Shown one piece after another: positions 1 through 7,407 of a stretch of DNA of 38,135 nucleotides; position 1 is the first letter of the stretch; the number at the start of each line of letters is the position of its first letter. The notes under the pieces were generated by a model. It had not been told where the DNA came from and did no database searches. It saw only the letters and a list, made by a program, of their open reading frames with translations. Origin of the DNA: a virus; the IMG/VR virus record IMGVR_UViG_3300042534_000806, positions 1-38,135 of that record; one strand, written 5' to 3'. A program made the translations under genes and the position numbers.

Positions 1-375
1 TTAGGATTCGGCCTCGTCGGGATCCGGAAATAAACCGCCCTGCCGCGCCGCCACTTCACCCGCATGCACTATCTTGATGATGCGGTAAATATGCTGCAAC
101 GAAACATCGTATTCTCGGGCCAGGTCGGCATGGTTGCTACCGTTGAAACGGGTGTAGATTTCCATATCCCGGGTGGACAGCTTACGGGCCATTCCTTTAG
201 GGAAATACAGAAGCTGACCGCCCCAGTGGCCAGACATCTGATCAGCAACAGCCAAACCGACAGCCTCGGCCTTCTCTGGCGACACCCCACATAGAGCTGC
301 CACCTGAACCGCGACATGGCTGGCCAGGTCGAGCAGCAGCTCTGGGCCTTTACTCCGCAGCTCGGCTTTACTCAT
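1..375 (-). CDS. Mor/C-family transcriptional activator (middle/late operon regulator)
   Basis: A 124-residue protein with the Mor family layout: an N-terminal helical dimerisation region (about 1-50), the conserved segment GGQLLYFPKG at 52-61, and a C-terminal helix-turn-helix at about 79-101 (NHADLAREYDVSLQHIYRII). Mu Mor and C bind dyad sites centred near -43 and activate middle and late promoters that have poor -35 boxes. It is the last gene of the leftward early operon, as mor is in Mu. It is the only Mor/C-like gene in the window, so it probably serves both steps and acts on the two dyad elements at 14573 and 22336. Start ATG at 375; the gene ends at the window edge with its TAA inside the window. 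Confidence 0.93.
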   Translation of the reverse strand: MSKAELRSKGPELLLDLASHVAVQVAALCGVSPEKAEAVGLAVADQMSGHWGGQLLYFPKGMARKLSTRDMEIYTRFNGSNHADLAREYDVSLQHIYRIIKIVHAGEVAARQGGLFPDPDEAES

Positions 376-412
376 GATGTACCCACCAATTCCTGAAGCA
401 AGGAAATAACAG

Positions 413-1045
413 TCACGGCTTTCCCCCTTTGTTCATGGCGTTGGTCAGGTTTTCCCAGGCGGTTTGCATGGGGTCGAAGGTCTGGCGGCGCTGGGCGGTG
501 GCGACGGTGCAACGTAGATCAACGATAGTTTCAGGTGGCAGTTGCAGCTCGCCGGAATTGATAGCGCCGACAAGTTCCTGGGCGAGGAATTTCACCTGCT
601 CCGGCAGGAAGCGCATCGCCCACTTCTTCATGCTCTCGATCAGGGTTTCCGCCTGGTAGCCATTGATCCACTGGAGGGCATCGACCTTGGTGATCCGCTT
701 CACATAGGAGGACAGCGCCTCTTCGGATGGGTTATGCACCGCCCCGAGCTGATGCAGGAAGATCCACAGGGCGCGGATTTTCTTGGCTTCCGGGTCTTGG
801 GCCATAGGCCGGGAAGACGCCGCCTTAGCGGGCTTCCTCTGGCTCTTGATTTTGAATCCCTTGGACTTGAGGTGGTCGATCACCTTCTTGCGACCGGCCC
901 AATCCAAATCGGCCGCGCTATTCACCCGCGCCACCGTCCACAGCATGGCGCGATAGGTGTCGTCGTCGATGCCGAGCTGCGACTTGGCCACGTGGATCTG
1001 GGCCAGTTCGCGCTTGCGGATGTCGGGGGCGGTGCGGGGTTTCAT
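413..1045 (-). CDS. gemA: GemA-like regulatory protein (Mu gp16 / DUF1018)
   Basis: A 210-residue protein whose N-terminal half matches the Mu gp16/GemA family: RKRELAQIHVAKSQLG followed by a DDDTYRAMLW segment near residue 30, then a lysine-rich linker and a helical C-terminal part. Mu GemA is an early protein reported to alter host gene expression and DNA supercoiling; its exact mechanism is not settled. The gene overlaps the upstream small gene by 4 bases and lies 37 bases before the Mor-type activator, the same gemA-mor order as in Mu. I am confident of the family, less so of the function. Confidence 0.9.
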   Translation of the reverse strand: MKPRTAPDIRKRELAQIHVAKSQLGIDDDTYRAMLWTVARVNSAADLDWAGRKKVIDHLKSKGFKIKSQRKPAKAASSRPMAQDPEAKKIRALWIFLHQLGAVHNPSEEALSSYVKRITKVDALQWINGYQAETLIESMKKWAMRFLPEQVKFLAQELVGAINSGELQLPPETIVDLRCTVATAQRRQTFDPMQTAWENLTNAMNKGGKP

Positions 1046-1254
1046 GCCGGCAGGCCTTCAAGCACGTCGATTTCACTCAGCCACCAGAACTCTGCCTGGG
1101 TGTTCGGCTTTCCCGTTTCTTCGCTGACGAATGACGAGCCGTTCCAGAGGTGTAAATCCGACAACAGAAGATAGCCGCCTTCACCGTCGGCGACGGCGAT
1201 CAGCACGGCCTGCGGCGCATGTTTTGGATGCTCGGTATGGGGTTTCCAGTTCAT
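1042..1254 (-). CDS. small conserved hypothetical early protein
   Basis: A 70-residue acidic protein rich in Trp (NWKPHTEHPKHAPQAVL at the N-terminus, EFWWLSEIDVLEG near the end). The N-terminal pattern resembles the small phage proteins that begin NWxxxxxxPPxxxxVLIA, a loosely defined group with no known function. I chose ATG 1254 over the GTG at 1263 because AGGAG at 1263-1267 sits 8 bases before the ATG but would touch the GTG. The gene is coupled to gemA by a 4-base overlap. Confidence 0.75.
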   Translation of the reverse strand: MNWKPHTEHPKHAPQAVLIAVADGEGGYLLLSDLHLWNGSSFVSEETGKPNTQAEFWWLSEIDVLEGLPA

Positions 1255-1282
1255 CGTTAACACTCCTATAAACAGCTTGTTC

Positions 1283-1306
1283 GAGGGCGCTATGGTTAAC
1301 GCCCTC
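1283..1306. other. intergenic hairpin between HU gene and small early gene
   Basis: GAGGGCG and its exact complement CGCCCTC are separated by 10 bases in the short gap downstream of the HU gene. There is no T-run after the stem on the minus strand, so it is not a classical rho-independent terminator. It may be an mRNA processing or stability element in the early operon. Confidence 0.45.
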
Positions 1307-1317
1307 TGGCAAGCGGT

Positions 1318-1614
1318 TTAACCGTTCACCGCGTCTTTCAGCGCCTTGGCTGCGCTGAATTTCGGCACGCGCTTGGCGGGGATGTCCATTTCCGCGCCGG
1401 TGGCCGGGTTGCGGCCCTTGCGCGCGGCTTTCTCAGCCACGCTTAGCTTTCCGATGCCGGGTAGAGTGACGTCTTCCCCATTGGTAACGGCATCAGTCAC
1501 GACCTCGGTCAGGGATGTCAGCACGGCTTCCACCGTTTTTTTGCCGACTCCAGCGGCGCCGTGGACACGATCTGCTTTGTCACGGATGAGGTCGATCAGT
1601 TCTTGCTTGGTCAT
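1318..1614 (-). CDS. HU-family histone-like DNA-binding protein
   Basis: A 98-residue protein with the HU/IHF fold signature: MTKQELIDLIRDKA at the start, a PGIGKLSV turn near residue 55, and the DNA-embracing arm GRNPATGAEMDIPAKRVPKF at about 68-87, including the intercalating proline region. HU bends DNA, and Mu transposition needs host HU and IHF to assemble the transpososome, so a phage-encoded copy in the transposition operon makes sense. ATG 1614 is preceded by AAAGGAG at a 7-base distance; the upstream extension to 1716 has no such site and runs into the DUF2786 gene. Confidence 0.95.
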   Translation of the reverse strand: MTKQELIDLIRDKADRVHGAAGVGKKTVEAVLTSLTEVVTDAVTNGEDVTLPGIGKLSVAEKAARKGRNPATGAEMDIPAKRVPKFSAAKALKDAVNG

Positions 1615-1678
1615 GGTGTTGCTCCTTTGTTTACTGCGGTTAAAAAACGGTTTTGTGGTCTCTGTTTGCGTTGGTGTC

Positions 1679-2362
1679 CTACTCCAGAGCCAGCGGTTGA
1701 TCGCCGCCCACGCCACGGTTCAACTCAGCATTTTTGCCGGAGTTTAGGCCATGATTAAAGTCACGATGATCAGACTCGCGTAGGCTGCGACCGGCGTTAC
1801 GGTTGGTCGGCTTAAATGTGACCAATGATGGGTAATTAAGAGTGAGGTAAGCTTCGATCACCTCTTCCTGCTGCTCGCTGGGCACCAGCGCATCAATCTT
1901 GTGAGCTACGGCATACACCCAGCCCTCACAGAATAGATCGGCACGGCGAACTGTCGTGGCCGGACTGCAACGCTTCAACTTGGCCTTAATATGTGCGGAT
2001 CTGGCGCGTTTACATTGCCGCGCCAGCACCTGAAAGGCATAACTTGCGATCTCGGCAGATGGACCACAACCAATGAATGCCCACCGGCCTGCGTCATAGC
2101 CTTCTACAAATAACTTCTCGCATCCAAATGCACATGCAATTCGGCTAGATAGGGAAGATTCCCATTGCGCCGGCTTTGTTCTTGCCCCTGATTTTGCAAA
2201 GCTCTCGCTGGCACCGCTGGCCAGCATTTCAGCATCATCGATACCGTACTTTTCAATCAGTGCACGCGCCTGGCGCAACGCAACCTCGGCTTCGTGCTCA
2301 TTACTGCTGGCTGAGAGCGCCAGGCACTTCTTGATTTTGTCGATGGCTTCTTTCTTGGTCAT
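1679..2362 (-). CDS. DUF2786 domain-containing protein
   Basis: A 227-residue protein. The N-terminal 45 residues ([34 protein letters not shown]) are the DUF2786 signature. A longer Cys/His-containing region follows (about 60-170: [40 protein letters not shown]) that resembles the second domain often attached to DUF2786 in phage proteins. The function is unknown. The C-terminal 50 residues are polar and Asn-rich. Its start overlaps the HD-domain gene by 4 bases. GC content is a little lower than in the neighbours. Confidence 0.85.
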   Translation of the reverse strand: MTKKEAIDKIKKCLALSASSNEHEAEVALRQARALIEKYGIDDAEMLASGASESFAKSGARTKPAQWESSLSSRIACAFGCEKLFVEGYDAGRWAFIGCGPSAEIASYAFQVLARQCKRARSAHIKAKLKRCSPATTVRRADLFCEGWVYAVAHKIDALVPSEQQEEVIEAYLTLNYPSLVTFKPTNRNAGRSLRESDHRDFNHGLNSGKNAELNRGVGGDQPLALE

Positions 2363-2901
2363 ACAACACCTCCTAGTGCCTCATAGCGTTGCAGGAACAG
2401 GGTTGCCGCAACCTCACAGGACCAAGGATCGAGGGTTTCAGGTAGAGGCTCGATACCTTTAATAGACACCCATTCGTCGTCATGCTCCGGCATCAGGTCG
2501 CGCTGCTCGGTGCGGAGCATCACCAGATCGGCGTGCTTCACGGACTTGGGCAGCGGGTTCGAGATGCCGAAGATGCTGAAAATGGCCTCTTCGACTCGCG
2601 CCTCGATCACCCTGTAGTCCGGCAAAAGCTGTTTGAGCGGCCGCGTGATGTCGCCAAGAAAAGCTTCGGCTGCATCGTGCATCAAGCCCGCCATTGCATC
2701 TTCCGGCGGCACGATGTGGCTCACCATCACCGAGTGCTGCGCCACCGAATAGAACTGGCGGGTATGGCCGGCAAAACGGCACACATGAGAAAGCGCGTGG
2801 GCGATGTCCTCGATATAGAACTCGTTATTGAAAGGGGTGATGAAATCGAAGTAATTACCCGACTGCAGCAGGATATCGGGGCGGACGGCTGGGGCGTTCA
2901 C
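2359..2901 (-). CDS. HD-domain phosphohydrolase (YfbR-like nucleotidase)
   Basis: A 180-residue protein with a complete HD metal site: H56 in the SVAQHSV helix, the H75-D76 pair in GLMHDAAEA, and D125 in KHADLVMLR. The sequence after the HD pair ([12 protein letters not shown]) is typical of the YfbR/5'-deoxynucleotidase branch, which removes phosphate from dNMPs. A phage copy could adjust nucleotide pools during replicative transposition; that role is inferred. It sits between Gam and DUF2786 with 4-base overlaps on both sides, so it is part of the early operon. Confidence 0.87.
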   Translation of the reverse strand: MNAPAVRPDILLQSGNYFDFITPFNNEFYIEDIAHALSHVCRFAGHTRQFYSVAQHSVMVSHIVPPEDAMAGLMHDAAEAFLGDITRPLKQLLPDYRVIEARVEEAIFSIFGISNPLPKSVKHADLVMLRTEQRDLMPEHDDEWVSIKGIEPLPETLDPWSCEVAATLFLQRYEALGGVV

Positions 2902-3422
2902 GCGGCCACCTCCTGCTCGAATGGCGTGATAACGAAATCCTCCACGCCGGTGACGATATTCAGGCCGGCCACGCCGCGCACTTCGTCCGGCTCGTTGAGG
3001 ATGGCTTCTTTATTGACTTCTTCCTTCGTGCGCACGAACTTGCCCAGGCCGAGGCGCTTGAGGGTTTCGATCACCGAATCCGCGCCGCGCACCGAGACCG
3101 AGGGCGGGCGCTGGCGCCACTGCACTTCGCCGGTGATCAGGCTGGCAGTCTTGACGCGACCGCCGTCGGTCAGCTCGTCGCGGTGCGCTTCGCAGTAGCC
3201 TTGCACGCCTTCTTGCAGGGTCTTGATCTGCTCGCCCAGGGCATCCAGAGTCGGTTGGTACTTGTGGGTGATGACGGCGATCGCATCGTTCATCTCGGCA
3301 GTGGTGCGCAATGATTCGCGCTGGATGTCGCCGATCTTGCGGATGTCGGCAGCAGCGTCATCCTTGCTTTGCGGGACGTAGATTTGTGCCTTGGCTTTAA
3401 GGCGGGTTGCGGTTTTTGCCAT
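2898..3422 (-). CDS. gam: Gam-family host-nuclease inhibitor (Mu Gam-like)
   Basis: A 174-residue protein matching the Mu Gam family: a long N-terminal helical hairpin (about 20-80, [20 protein letters not shown] through [19 protein letters not shown]) and a compact C-terminal part with the [16 protein letters not shown] segment. Gam is the viral relative of Ku; it binds double-stranded DNA ends as a dimer and shields them from RecBCD-type exonucleases. It lies downstream of the transposition genes, as in Mu. The start is ATG 3422 with an AGGAGA site just upstream. Confidence 0.95.
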   Translation of the reverse strand: MAKTATRLKAKAQIYVPQSKDDAAADIRKIGDIQRESLRTTAEMNDAIAVITHKYQPTLDALGEQIKTLQEGVQGYCEAHRDELTDGGRVKTASLITGEVQWRQRPPSVSVRGADSVIETLKRLGLGKFVRTKEEVNKEAILNEPDEVRGVAGLNIVTGVEDFVITPFEQEVAA

Positions 3423-3458
3423 GTGGTTCTCCTTGGTTGAATAAGATAAAAAAATCTC

Positions 3459-3677
3459 TTAGTGTTGCGGCTCGCCAGCCATCATTTCGCGCACATCCGC
3501 AAGCTCTCTGCGCAAACGCGCCAGCTCGGCGTTCACTCCCTTTGCGTTGTCGTACAGCGCAGGAAAGGAATCCATCATCGTGGTGGCAAATTCAATCCAT
3601 TCACGGCTTCCTACTTTCGCTATCCGCGCCCAGTCGTGTAGCCGTTTCAAATCATCGTAATGAATTGTTTTTGCCAT
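3459..3677 (-). CDS. small helical hypothetical early protein
   Basis: A 72-residue protein that starts MAKTIHYDDLKRLHDWARIAK and ends in a short heptad-like coiled coil (NAELARLRRELADVREMM, about 49-66). I do not recognise a family. ATG 3677 has a GAGGA site 7 to 8 bases upstream, and the longer frame to 3905 overlaps the winged-helix gene and lacks such a site. The start lies just 3 bases from the end of the upstream gene, so translation is likely coupled. Confidence 0.7.
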   Translation of the reverse strand: MAKTIHYDDLKRLHDWARIAKVGSREWIEFATTMMDSFPALYDNAKGVNAELARLRRELADVREMMAGEPQH

Positions 3678-3679
3678 GA

Positions 3680-3994
3680 TCACGTCCTCAAATGCATCTG
3701 CCCGATCAAATCTGGCAGCGTGGTTTTTCTGAGCTGCGCTTCCAGGTGCAGGCTGTGCATGGCGCGCGATCGCAGGAACTGGCAGGTTTCCTCCAGTTCC
3801 TCCGCATTGGCGGCGATGAAATATCCCGTATTCGGCCTGCCGCACACCGCCACGCCTTCGTCGCGCAGTTCGGTGACCAGGTAGCGCACCGCGCGCTCCG
3901 GGCAATCGAGATGTTGGGCCAGGGCTTTAACGGTGATGCCGTTGTTTGCACCGATATGATTGGAAAGCAGGGTCAGCAGTGAACTGGTATTCAT
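3680..3994 (-). CDS. winged-helix DNA-binding protein
   Basis: A 104-residue protein whose first 60 residues form a winged helix of the MarR/DeoR-like type: NGITVKALAQHLDCPERAVRYLVTELRDEGVAVCGRPNTGYFIA, with the recognition helix at about 32-46 and the wing at RPNTGYFI. The C-terminal 40 residues are helical. It resembles the small regulators common in early operons of Mu-like phages, but its target is unknown. It overlaps the next upstream gene by 4 bases. Confidence 0.72.
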   Translation of the reverse strand: MNTSSLLTLLSNHIGANNGITVKALAQHLDCPERAVRYLVTELRDEGVAVCGRPNTGYFIAANAEELEETCQFLRSRAMHSLHLEAQLRKTTLPDLIGQMHLRT

Positions 3995-4551
3995 GGTTGG
4001 CTTTCTCCATTATTTTTGAGTGCTTGCTTGACCTTCTCCATCTCCGCTTTTGCCGTTTCCGGGCTGGATTTCTCCGCCTTTTTCGGCTTTTTGAAATCGC
4101 GGTGGCTGGCGTGCTCGCCGACCGGCGTCACGCCGCGGGCGGCGTTTTGCTTGCCCGTCTCCGCCGTCGCTTCGGCCTTGCCGGCCTGCCCGACGATGAT
4201 CGACAGCAGATAGCCGTGAGACTTGAGCGGCAGGGTGAGCTTGCCTTCATCGCGGCGGGCAAGAATTTCATCAATGGAGGAAATCCATATCTCCGTAGGC
4301 GCAGCCCAGGTGCGCCCATCACGTTCGATCCGCGCGTCTCGGGTCATATCGAGCACCGGGCCGATCAGGGACGCGAAGCGCTCCCAGGAGAGCTGGCGGG
4401 TCGGTGGGCGGAACAGGGCAGCGTAGCGGATCAGGCGCTTGCCGACCTGAGTCTGCTCCATTGCCTGGACGAGGATGGAGCGTGCCGCTTCGTGGCCGAG
4501 CAACGCGTCGAGGCTGGAAGTTGCACCGCAGGCTGGGCAGGTCATTTTCAT
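3991..4551 (-). CDS. conserved hypothetical phage protein with N-terminal CxxC
   Basis: A 186-residue protein beginning MKMTCPACGATSSLDALLGHEAAR, so one CxxC pair at residues 5-8 opens it; a second pair to complete a zinc site is absent. Residues 30-135 look like a globular domain (LIRYAALFRPPTRQLSWERFASLIGPVLD, then WAAPTEIWISSIDEILARR). The last 50 residues are Lys/Ala/Glu-rich and probably disordered. I recall similar proteins in the early region of other transposable phages of beta- and gammaproteobacteria, but no function is known to me. Confidence 0.7.
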   Translation of the reverse strand: MKMTCPACGATSSLDALLGHEAARSILVQAMEQTQVGKRLIRYAALFRPPTRQLSWERFASLIGPVLDMTRDARIERDGRTWAAPTEIWISSIDEILARRDEGKLTLPLKSHGYLLSIIVGQAGKAEATAETGKQNAARGVTPVGEHASHRDFKKPKKAEKSSPETAKAEMEKVKQALKNNGESQP

Positions 4552-5432
4552 AGGTTCAAGTCATTCGTTGCATAGTCGGAAACGCCGACCATGTAGTTGA
4601 GCAGCTCGCGAGTGTCTTCCCGGGTAAGTTCGATGCGGCCATGCGAGGAGGTATCCATCATGAAAGACCCGTCGGTGAACAGGGCGCATCTAAAACCGGA
4701 TGCAACCGCCGCTTGGGCTGCCGGTTGGGCCGTCTTCGTGGGGCCGCTAGCCTGCTGCAGCGGCTTGGCTTCCTCTCCAGTGAGCAGCTTGGCGGCGGGT
4801 GCTTTTACCTTGGCTTCTGCCTTGGGTTTTTTCTGCTGCTTGCGGCCCAGCGCATCGTTAAGACGTTCGCCCGGATGCAGGCGCTTGATTCCGCCTTCAT
4901 CGGATTGGGTTAGGTGCTTGGTGCTGATCAAGCAACTGATCAGGTCGCCGACTTTTTTCTTGTTGCTGCCATCGGCAAAGACCAGCGTCTTATAGACGTC
5001 ATCGCGCTTGATTCCGGGATGAGCGATCACCAGGTCGCGGATGTCCTTAGTGGTGACTTTGGGCGCGGGTTGCGGTGCAGCGGCTTGGGGTTCGGTTTGC
5101 ATGGTTTTCTCCTCGTCTTCTGCTGGGGCCGACGGCAGTTGCGCATCCGGCTCTGCAATGACCGGGGCGTTTCCATTGGCGGATAAGCGATAAAGCCATA
5201 CCGGACGAGTGCATCCGGGGCTATTGATTTCGCCGGCGGGCTCGACCAGTCCGGCCTTCTTCATTGCGAAGACTTCTCTGGTCATAGTCTCCCTGTCCGG
5301 GCACAAGACACTCACCTGCATGATGTCGTGGCAGGTCATCGGCTCCGGGGAGGCGGCGAGGATTTCCAGTATTTCTCCGCGAAGTGTTTTCGCGGCGCCG
5401 GAAAGCTGAGACAAATCGGATGGATTGAACAT
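4548..5432 (-). CDS. multi-domain winged-helix-like hypothetical protein
   Basis: A 294-residue protein. Residues 10-70 look like a winged helix (LRGEILEILAASPEPMTCHDIMQ, then MTREVFAMKKAGLVEPAG). A Pro/Ala/Gln linker follows, then a second winged-helix-like unit at about 126-190 (VTTKDIRDLVIAHPGIKRDDVYKTLV). After a Lys/Ala-rich linker comes a C-terminal beta-rich segment at about 247-280 (FRCALFTDGSFMMDTSSHGRIELTREDT). The repeated DNA-binding units suggest a regulator or an accessory replication or transposition protein. I do not recognise a named family for the whole protein. Confidence 0.68.
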   Translation of the reverse strand: MFNPSDLSQLSGAAKTLRGEILEILAASPEPMTCHDIMQVSVLCPDRETMTREVFAMKKAGLVEPAGEINSPGCTRPVWLYRLSANGNAPVIAEPDAQLPSAPAEDEEKTMQTEPQAAAPQPAPKVTTKDIRDLVIAHPGIKRDDVYKTLVFADGSNKKKVGDLISCLISTKHLTQSDEGGIKRLHPGERLNDALGRKQQKKPKAEAKVKAPAAKLLTGEEAKPLQQASGPTKTAQPAAQAAVASGFRCALFTDGSFMMDTSSHGRIELTREDTRELLNYMVGVSDYATNDLNL

Positions 5433-5433
5433 T

Positions 5434-5745
5434 TCAGTGCCCCCTCTCGCACCACTCGACCCGGCAGCCGAAGATATCCACCCGCATCATGGTGGCGCGG
5501 CTTCCCTGCACCGGAAACAGCTTGTAGTCATATCCCTTGTAAGTCCGGCCCAGCCAGGCGCACTTGGCGCAGGTCTGGATCAATAACAGGGGCTTTTCAT
5601 GTGAGCCGATATCCAGCCCCAGGACTTGAAAGCCTTCCGCCTGCAGCCAGTCGAAACAACGCTGCGCAGCCAGCAGGCCGTCGAGGATGAGGGGGTTTTT
5701 CTGCGGCGGTACCGGGCGCTCATAGGTGTTCATTGCGATGTGCAT
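5434..5745 (-). CDS. hypothetical early protein
   Basis: A 103-residue protein with a central CAKCAWLG segment (about 59-66) and a C-terminal Cys/His end (CRVEWCERGH), which could bind a metal. No family recognised. I kept ATG 5745, because AAAGGAG sits 5 bases upstream, rather than the in-frame ATG four codons later. It overlaps the upstream gene by 16 bases and abuts the multi-domain winged-helix gene. Confidence 0.65.
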   Translation of the reverse strand: MHIAMNTYERPVPPQKNPLILDGLLAAQRCFDWLQAEGFQVLGLDIGSHEKPLLLIQTCAKCAWLGRTYKGYDYKLFPVQGSRATMMRVDIFGCRVEWCERGH

Positions 5746-6047
5746 GACGGCTCCTTTGCGGTACTGAACATGTGTAGCCAGGCTATTTGGTGGGGCTCTG
5801 TTCTACCGGTGCGCGCCAGTTCCACCCAATCCTGCCGATGCTGCACCTTGCGCTGCGCCGGCATGAGCGGGAGGGGCTCATCAAGATCGACCAGTAGCGG
5901 CATGGCCACCGCCGCTAGGATTTCCTCCGGCGCCACCAGAAAGGCGGTAAACAGCACACCGCGACGCCGCACGATGGGGTTGGCCAGGAACACATTGCCC
6001 CAGTGCTCGATGTATTCATCCGGGTAGGTAGTCAGGATTTTTGTCAT
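5730..6047 (-). CDS. hypothetical early protein
   Basis: A 105-residue protein beginning MTKILTTYPDEYIEHWGNVFLANPIVRRRGV, predicted soluble and without Cys clusters. I do not recognise it. It starts one base from the stop of the MuB-like gene, so it is almost certainly co-translated with the transposition proteins. An immediate position after B is typical for small non-essential early genes in Mu-like phages. Confidence 0.65.
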   Translation of the reverse strand: MTKILTTYPDEYIEHWGNVFLANPIVRRRGVLFTAFLVAPEEILAAVAMPLLVDLDEPLPLMPAQRKVQHRQDWVELARTGRTEPHQIAWLHMFSTAKEPSCTSQ

Positions 6048-6048
6048 G

Positions 6049-7293
6049 TCATAGCTCCTTGATCACGTCAGCGTTGATCTTGTCGGCCCCGATCTCAGCG
6101 CACAGGTTCAGCGCCTTGGTGGTCAGGTTGTTCACCACCAAGGGGTAGACCATCGAGGTGCTCTGGCCTGCGCCGTTGCGGCTGTTCCGGGTCAGGCGGG
6201 CGCGCATGGCGTCGAATGCGCTGGGGTCGAACAGGTCGCCGAGGTTTTTACCGATGCGTTTGAGTTTCAGCGTCAAGTATTCCTCCAGGTGCCGGTCGAG
6301 CGGGACCAACTCTGCCACCTCGCAGCGCCGGATCACCTCGCGCGCCTCATAGTGCTGGCGCTCGTCGAGCTTGTTCTTCAGCTCCGGCTGGCCAATCAGG
6401 AGGATCGAGAGCAGCTTCTTGAAGCCGTCCTCCAGCTCCCAAAAGCGCTTGAGGAATTTCAGCGTCGAAATGGAAAGGTCATGCGCCTCCTCGATCACCA
6501 GGCAGTGGACGTTATCGGCCCGGCTGGAATCGATCAGCAGCTTCTCCACCTGGCGTGCTTTGCCTTCCAGGCTGCGGCGCACTTTCTCCCCCGGGCGCAG
6601 ATCGTCGATGATCGCCTCGCAAATCGCGCCGGCGGTCAGTGTGCCCTTGTCGATCAGGCGCGGCTGCACCAGGATGATCGGCTGCGACTCGCGCTGGATC
6701 CGGTCGATCAGGTCGCGCCGCAGCACCGTCTTTCCCGCGCCGGATTCGCCGATCACCGCCAGGAATCCACCATGCTTGGCGGTGCTGAACATCGCCTCGC
6801 GGATGTAGCGCTGCTCGGCGGAGAGGAACACGTCACCGGCGCTCTGCACGTCGTCGATGAAAGGGTCGCGGAAAATCTTGAACAATGTTTTTGCATTGGC
6901 TGACAGCATTTCAGTCTCCAGGGGTTCGATAACAGGGTGCAGGCGCTCCGGCTTAACGCCGACGTGGATGCCGGCAGGATGGGCAGCGCGGTAGGGGTCT
7001 TCGAGGTCTTCGTCCCACACCGTGGCGATATCCACTTCGTCCACGCCGTGATCGCGCAGCAGCTGCTCGGTCTGGCGCTGGATACTTTCCTTCGGGGTCA
7101 GCTTCGGCCAGGTGCCCCAGTTCATGATCTGGGTAGAGGCGGAAAGAGACAGCGGCCTGCCCTCCACGCCACGTCCTTCCTGGATGATCGATGCGGCCCA
7201 TTTGGCCTGGCGGATACCCAGGCGAGCGAGCACGCCTTTGAGTTTGAGCGGCATGTAGCGGTACTCCTCTTTATGCGCGGGGGCGGCTGACAT
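6049..7293 (-). CDS. AAA+ transposition protein (MuB-like target-DNA ATPase)
   Basis: A 414-residue protein with an N-terminal helical, HTH-like region (about 15-60) and an AAA+ core: Walker A GESGAGKT at 182-189, Walker B CLVIEEAH at 264-271, a sensor segment LLSILLIGQPEL at 294-305, and an arginine-rich helix REVIRRCE after it. In Mu the B protein forms ATP-dependent filaments on target DNA, delivers it to the transposase and provides target immunity. It is somewhat longer than MuB (312 residues) and close in style to ExeA/TniB-like ATPases. ATG 7293 has TAGGAGG 5 bases upstream. It lies directly after the transposase gene. Confidence 0.93.
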   Translation of the reverse strand: MSAAPAHKEEYRYMPLKLKGVLARLGIRQAKWAASIIQEGRGVEGRPLSLSASTQIMNWGTWPKLTPKESIQRQTEQLLRDHGVDEVDIATVWDEDLEDPYRAAHPAGIHVGVKPERLHPVIEPLETEMLSANAKTLFKIFRDPFIDDVQSAGDVFLSAEQRYIREAMFSTAKHGGFLAVIGESGAGKTVLRRDLIDRIQRESQPIILVQPRLIDKGTLTAGAICEAIIDDLRPGEKVRRSLEGKARQVEKLLIDSSRADNVHCLVIEEAHDLSISTLKFLKRFWELEDGFKKLLSILLIGQPELKNKLDERQHYEAREVIRRCEVAELVPLDRHLEEYLTLKLKRIGKNLGDLFDPSAFDAMRARLTRNSRNGAGQSTSMVYPLVVNNLTTKALNLCAEIGADKINADVIKEL

Positions 7294-7359
7294 GGCGGCC
7301 TCCTAGAGTGACAAACGAATCGGTATTCATGTAGAATCTCCCTGCTGTTGAATCATCAA

Positions 7360-7406
7360 GCGGTCTTCACACCGCACCCTTTCGGCCAGGCTCCAACCTG
7401 GCCGAA
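7360..7406. other. tandem hairpins between transposase and ATPase genes
   Basis: Two perfect inverted repeats fill the gap: GCGGT (7360-7364) with ACCGC (7371-7375), and a 10-bp stem TTCGGCCAGG (7381-7390) with CCTGGCCGAA (7397-7406) around a 6-base loop. The longer stem starts one base after the transposase stop codon on the minus strand. Neither is followed by a T-run, so they are more likely to attenuate or protect the message than to terminate it fully. They could set the A to B ratio. Confidence 0.5.
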
Positions 7407-7407
7407 T

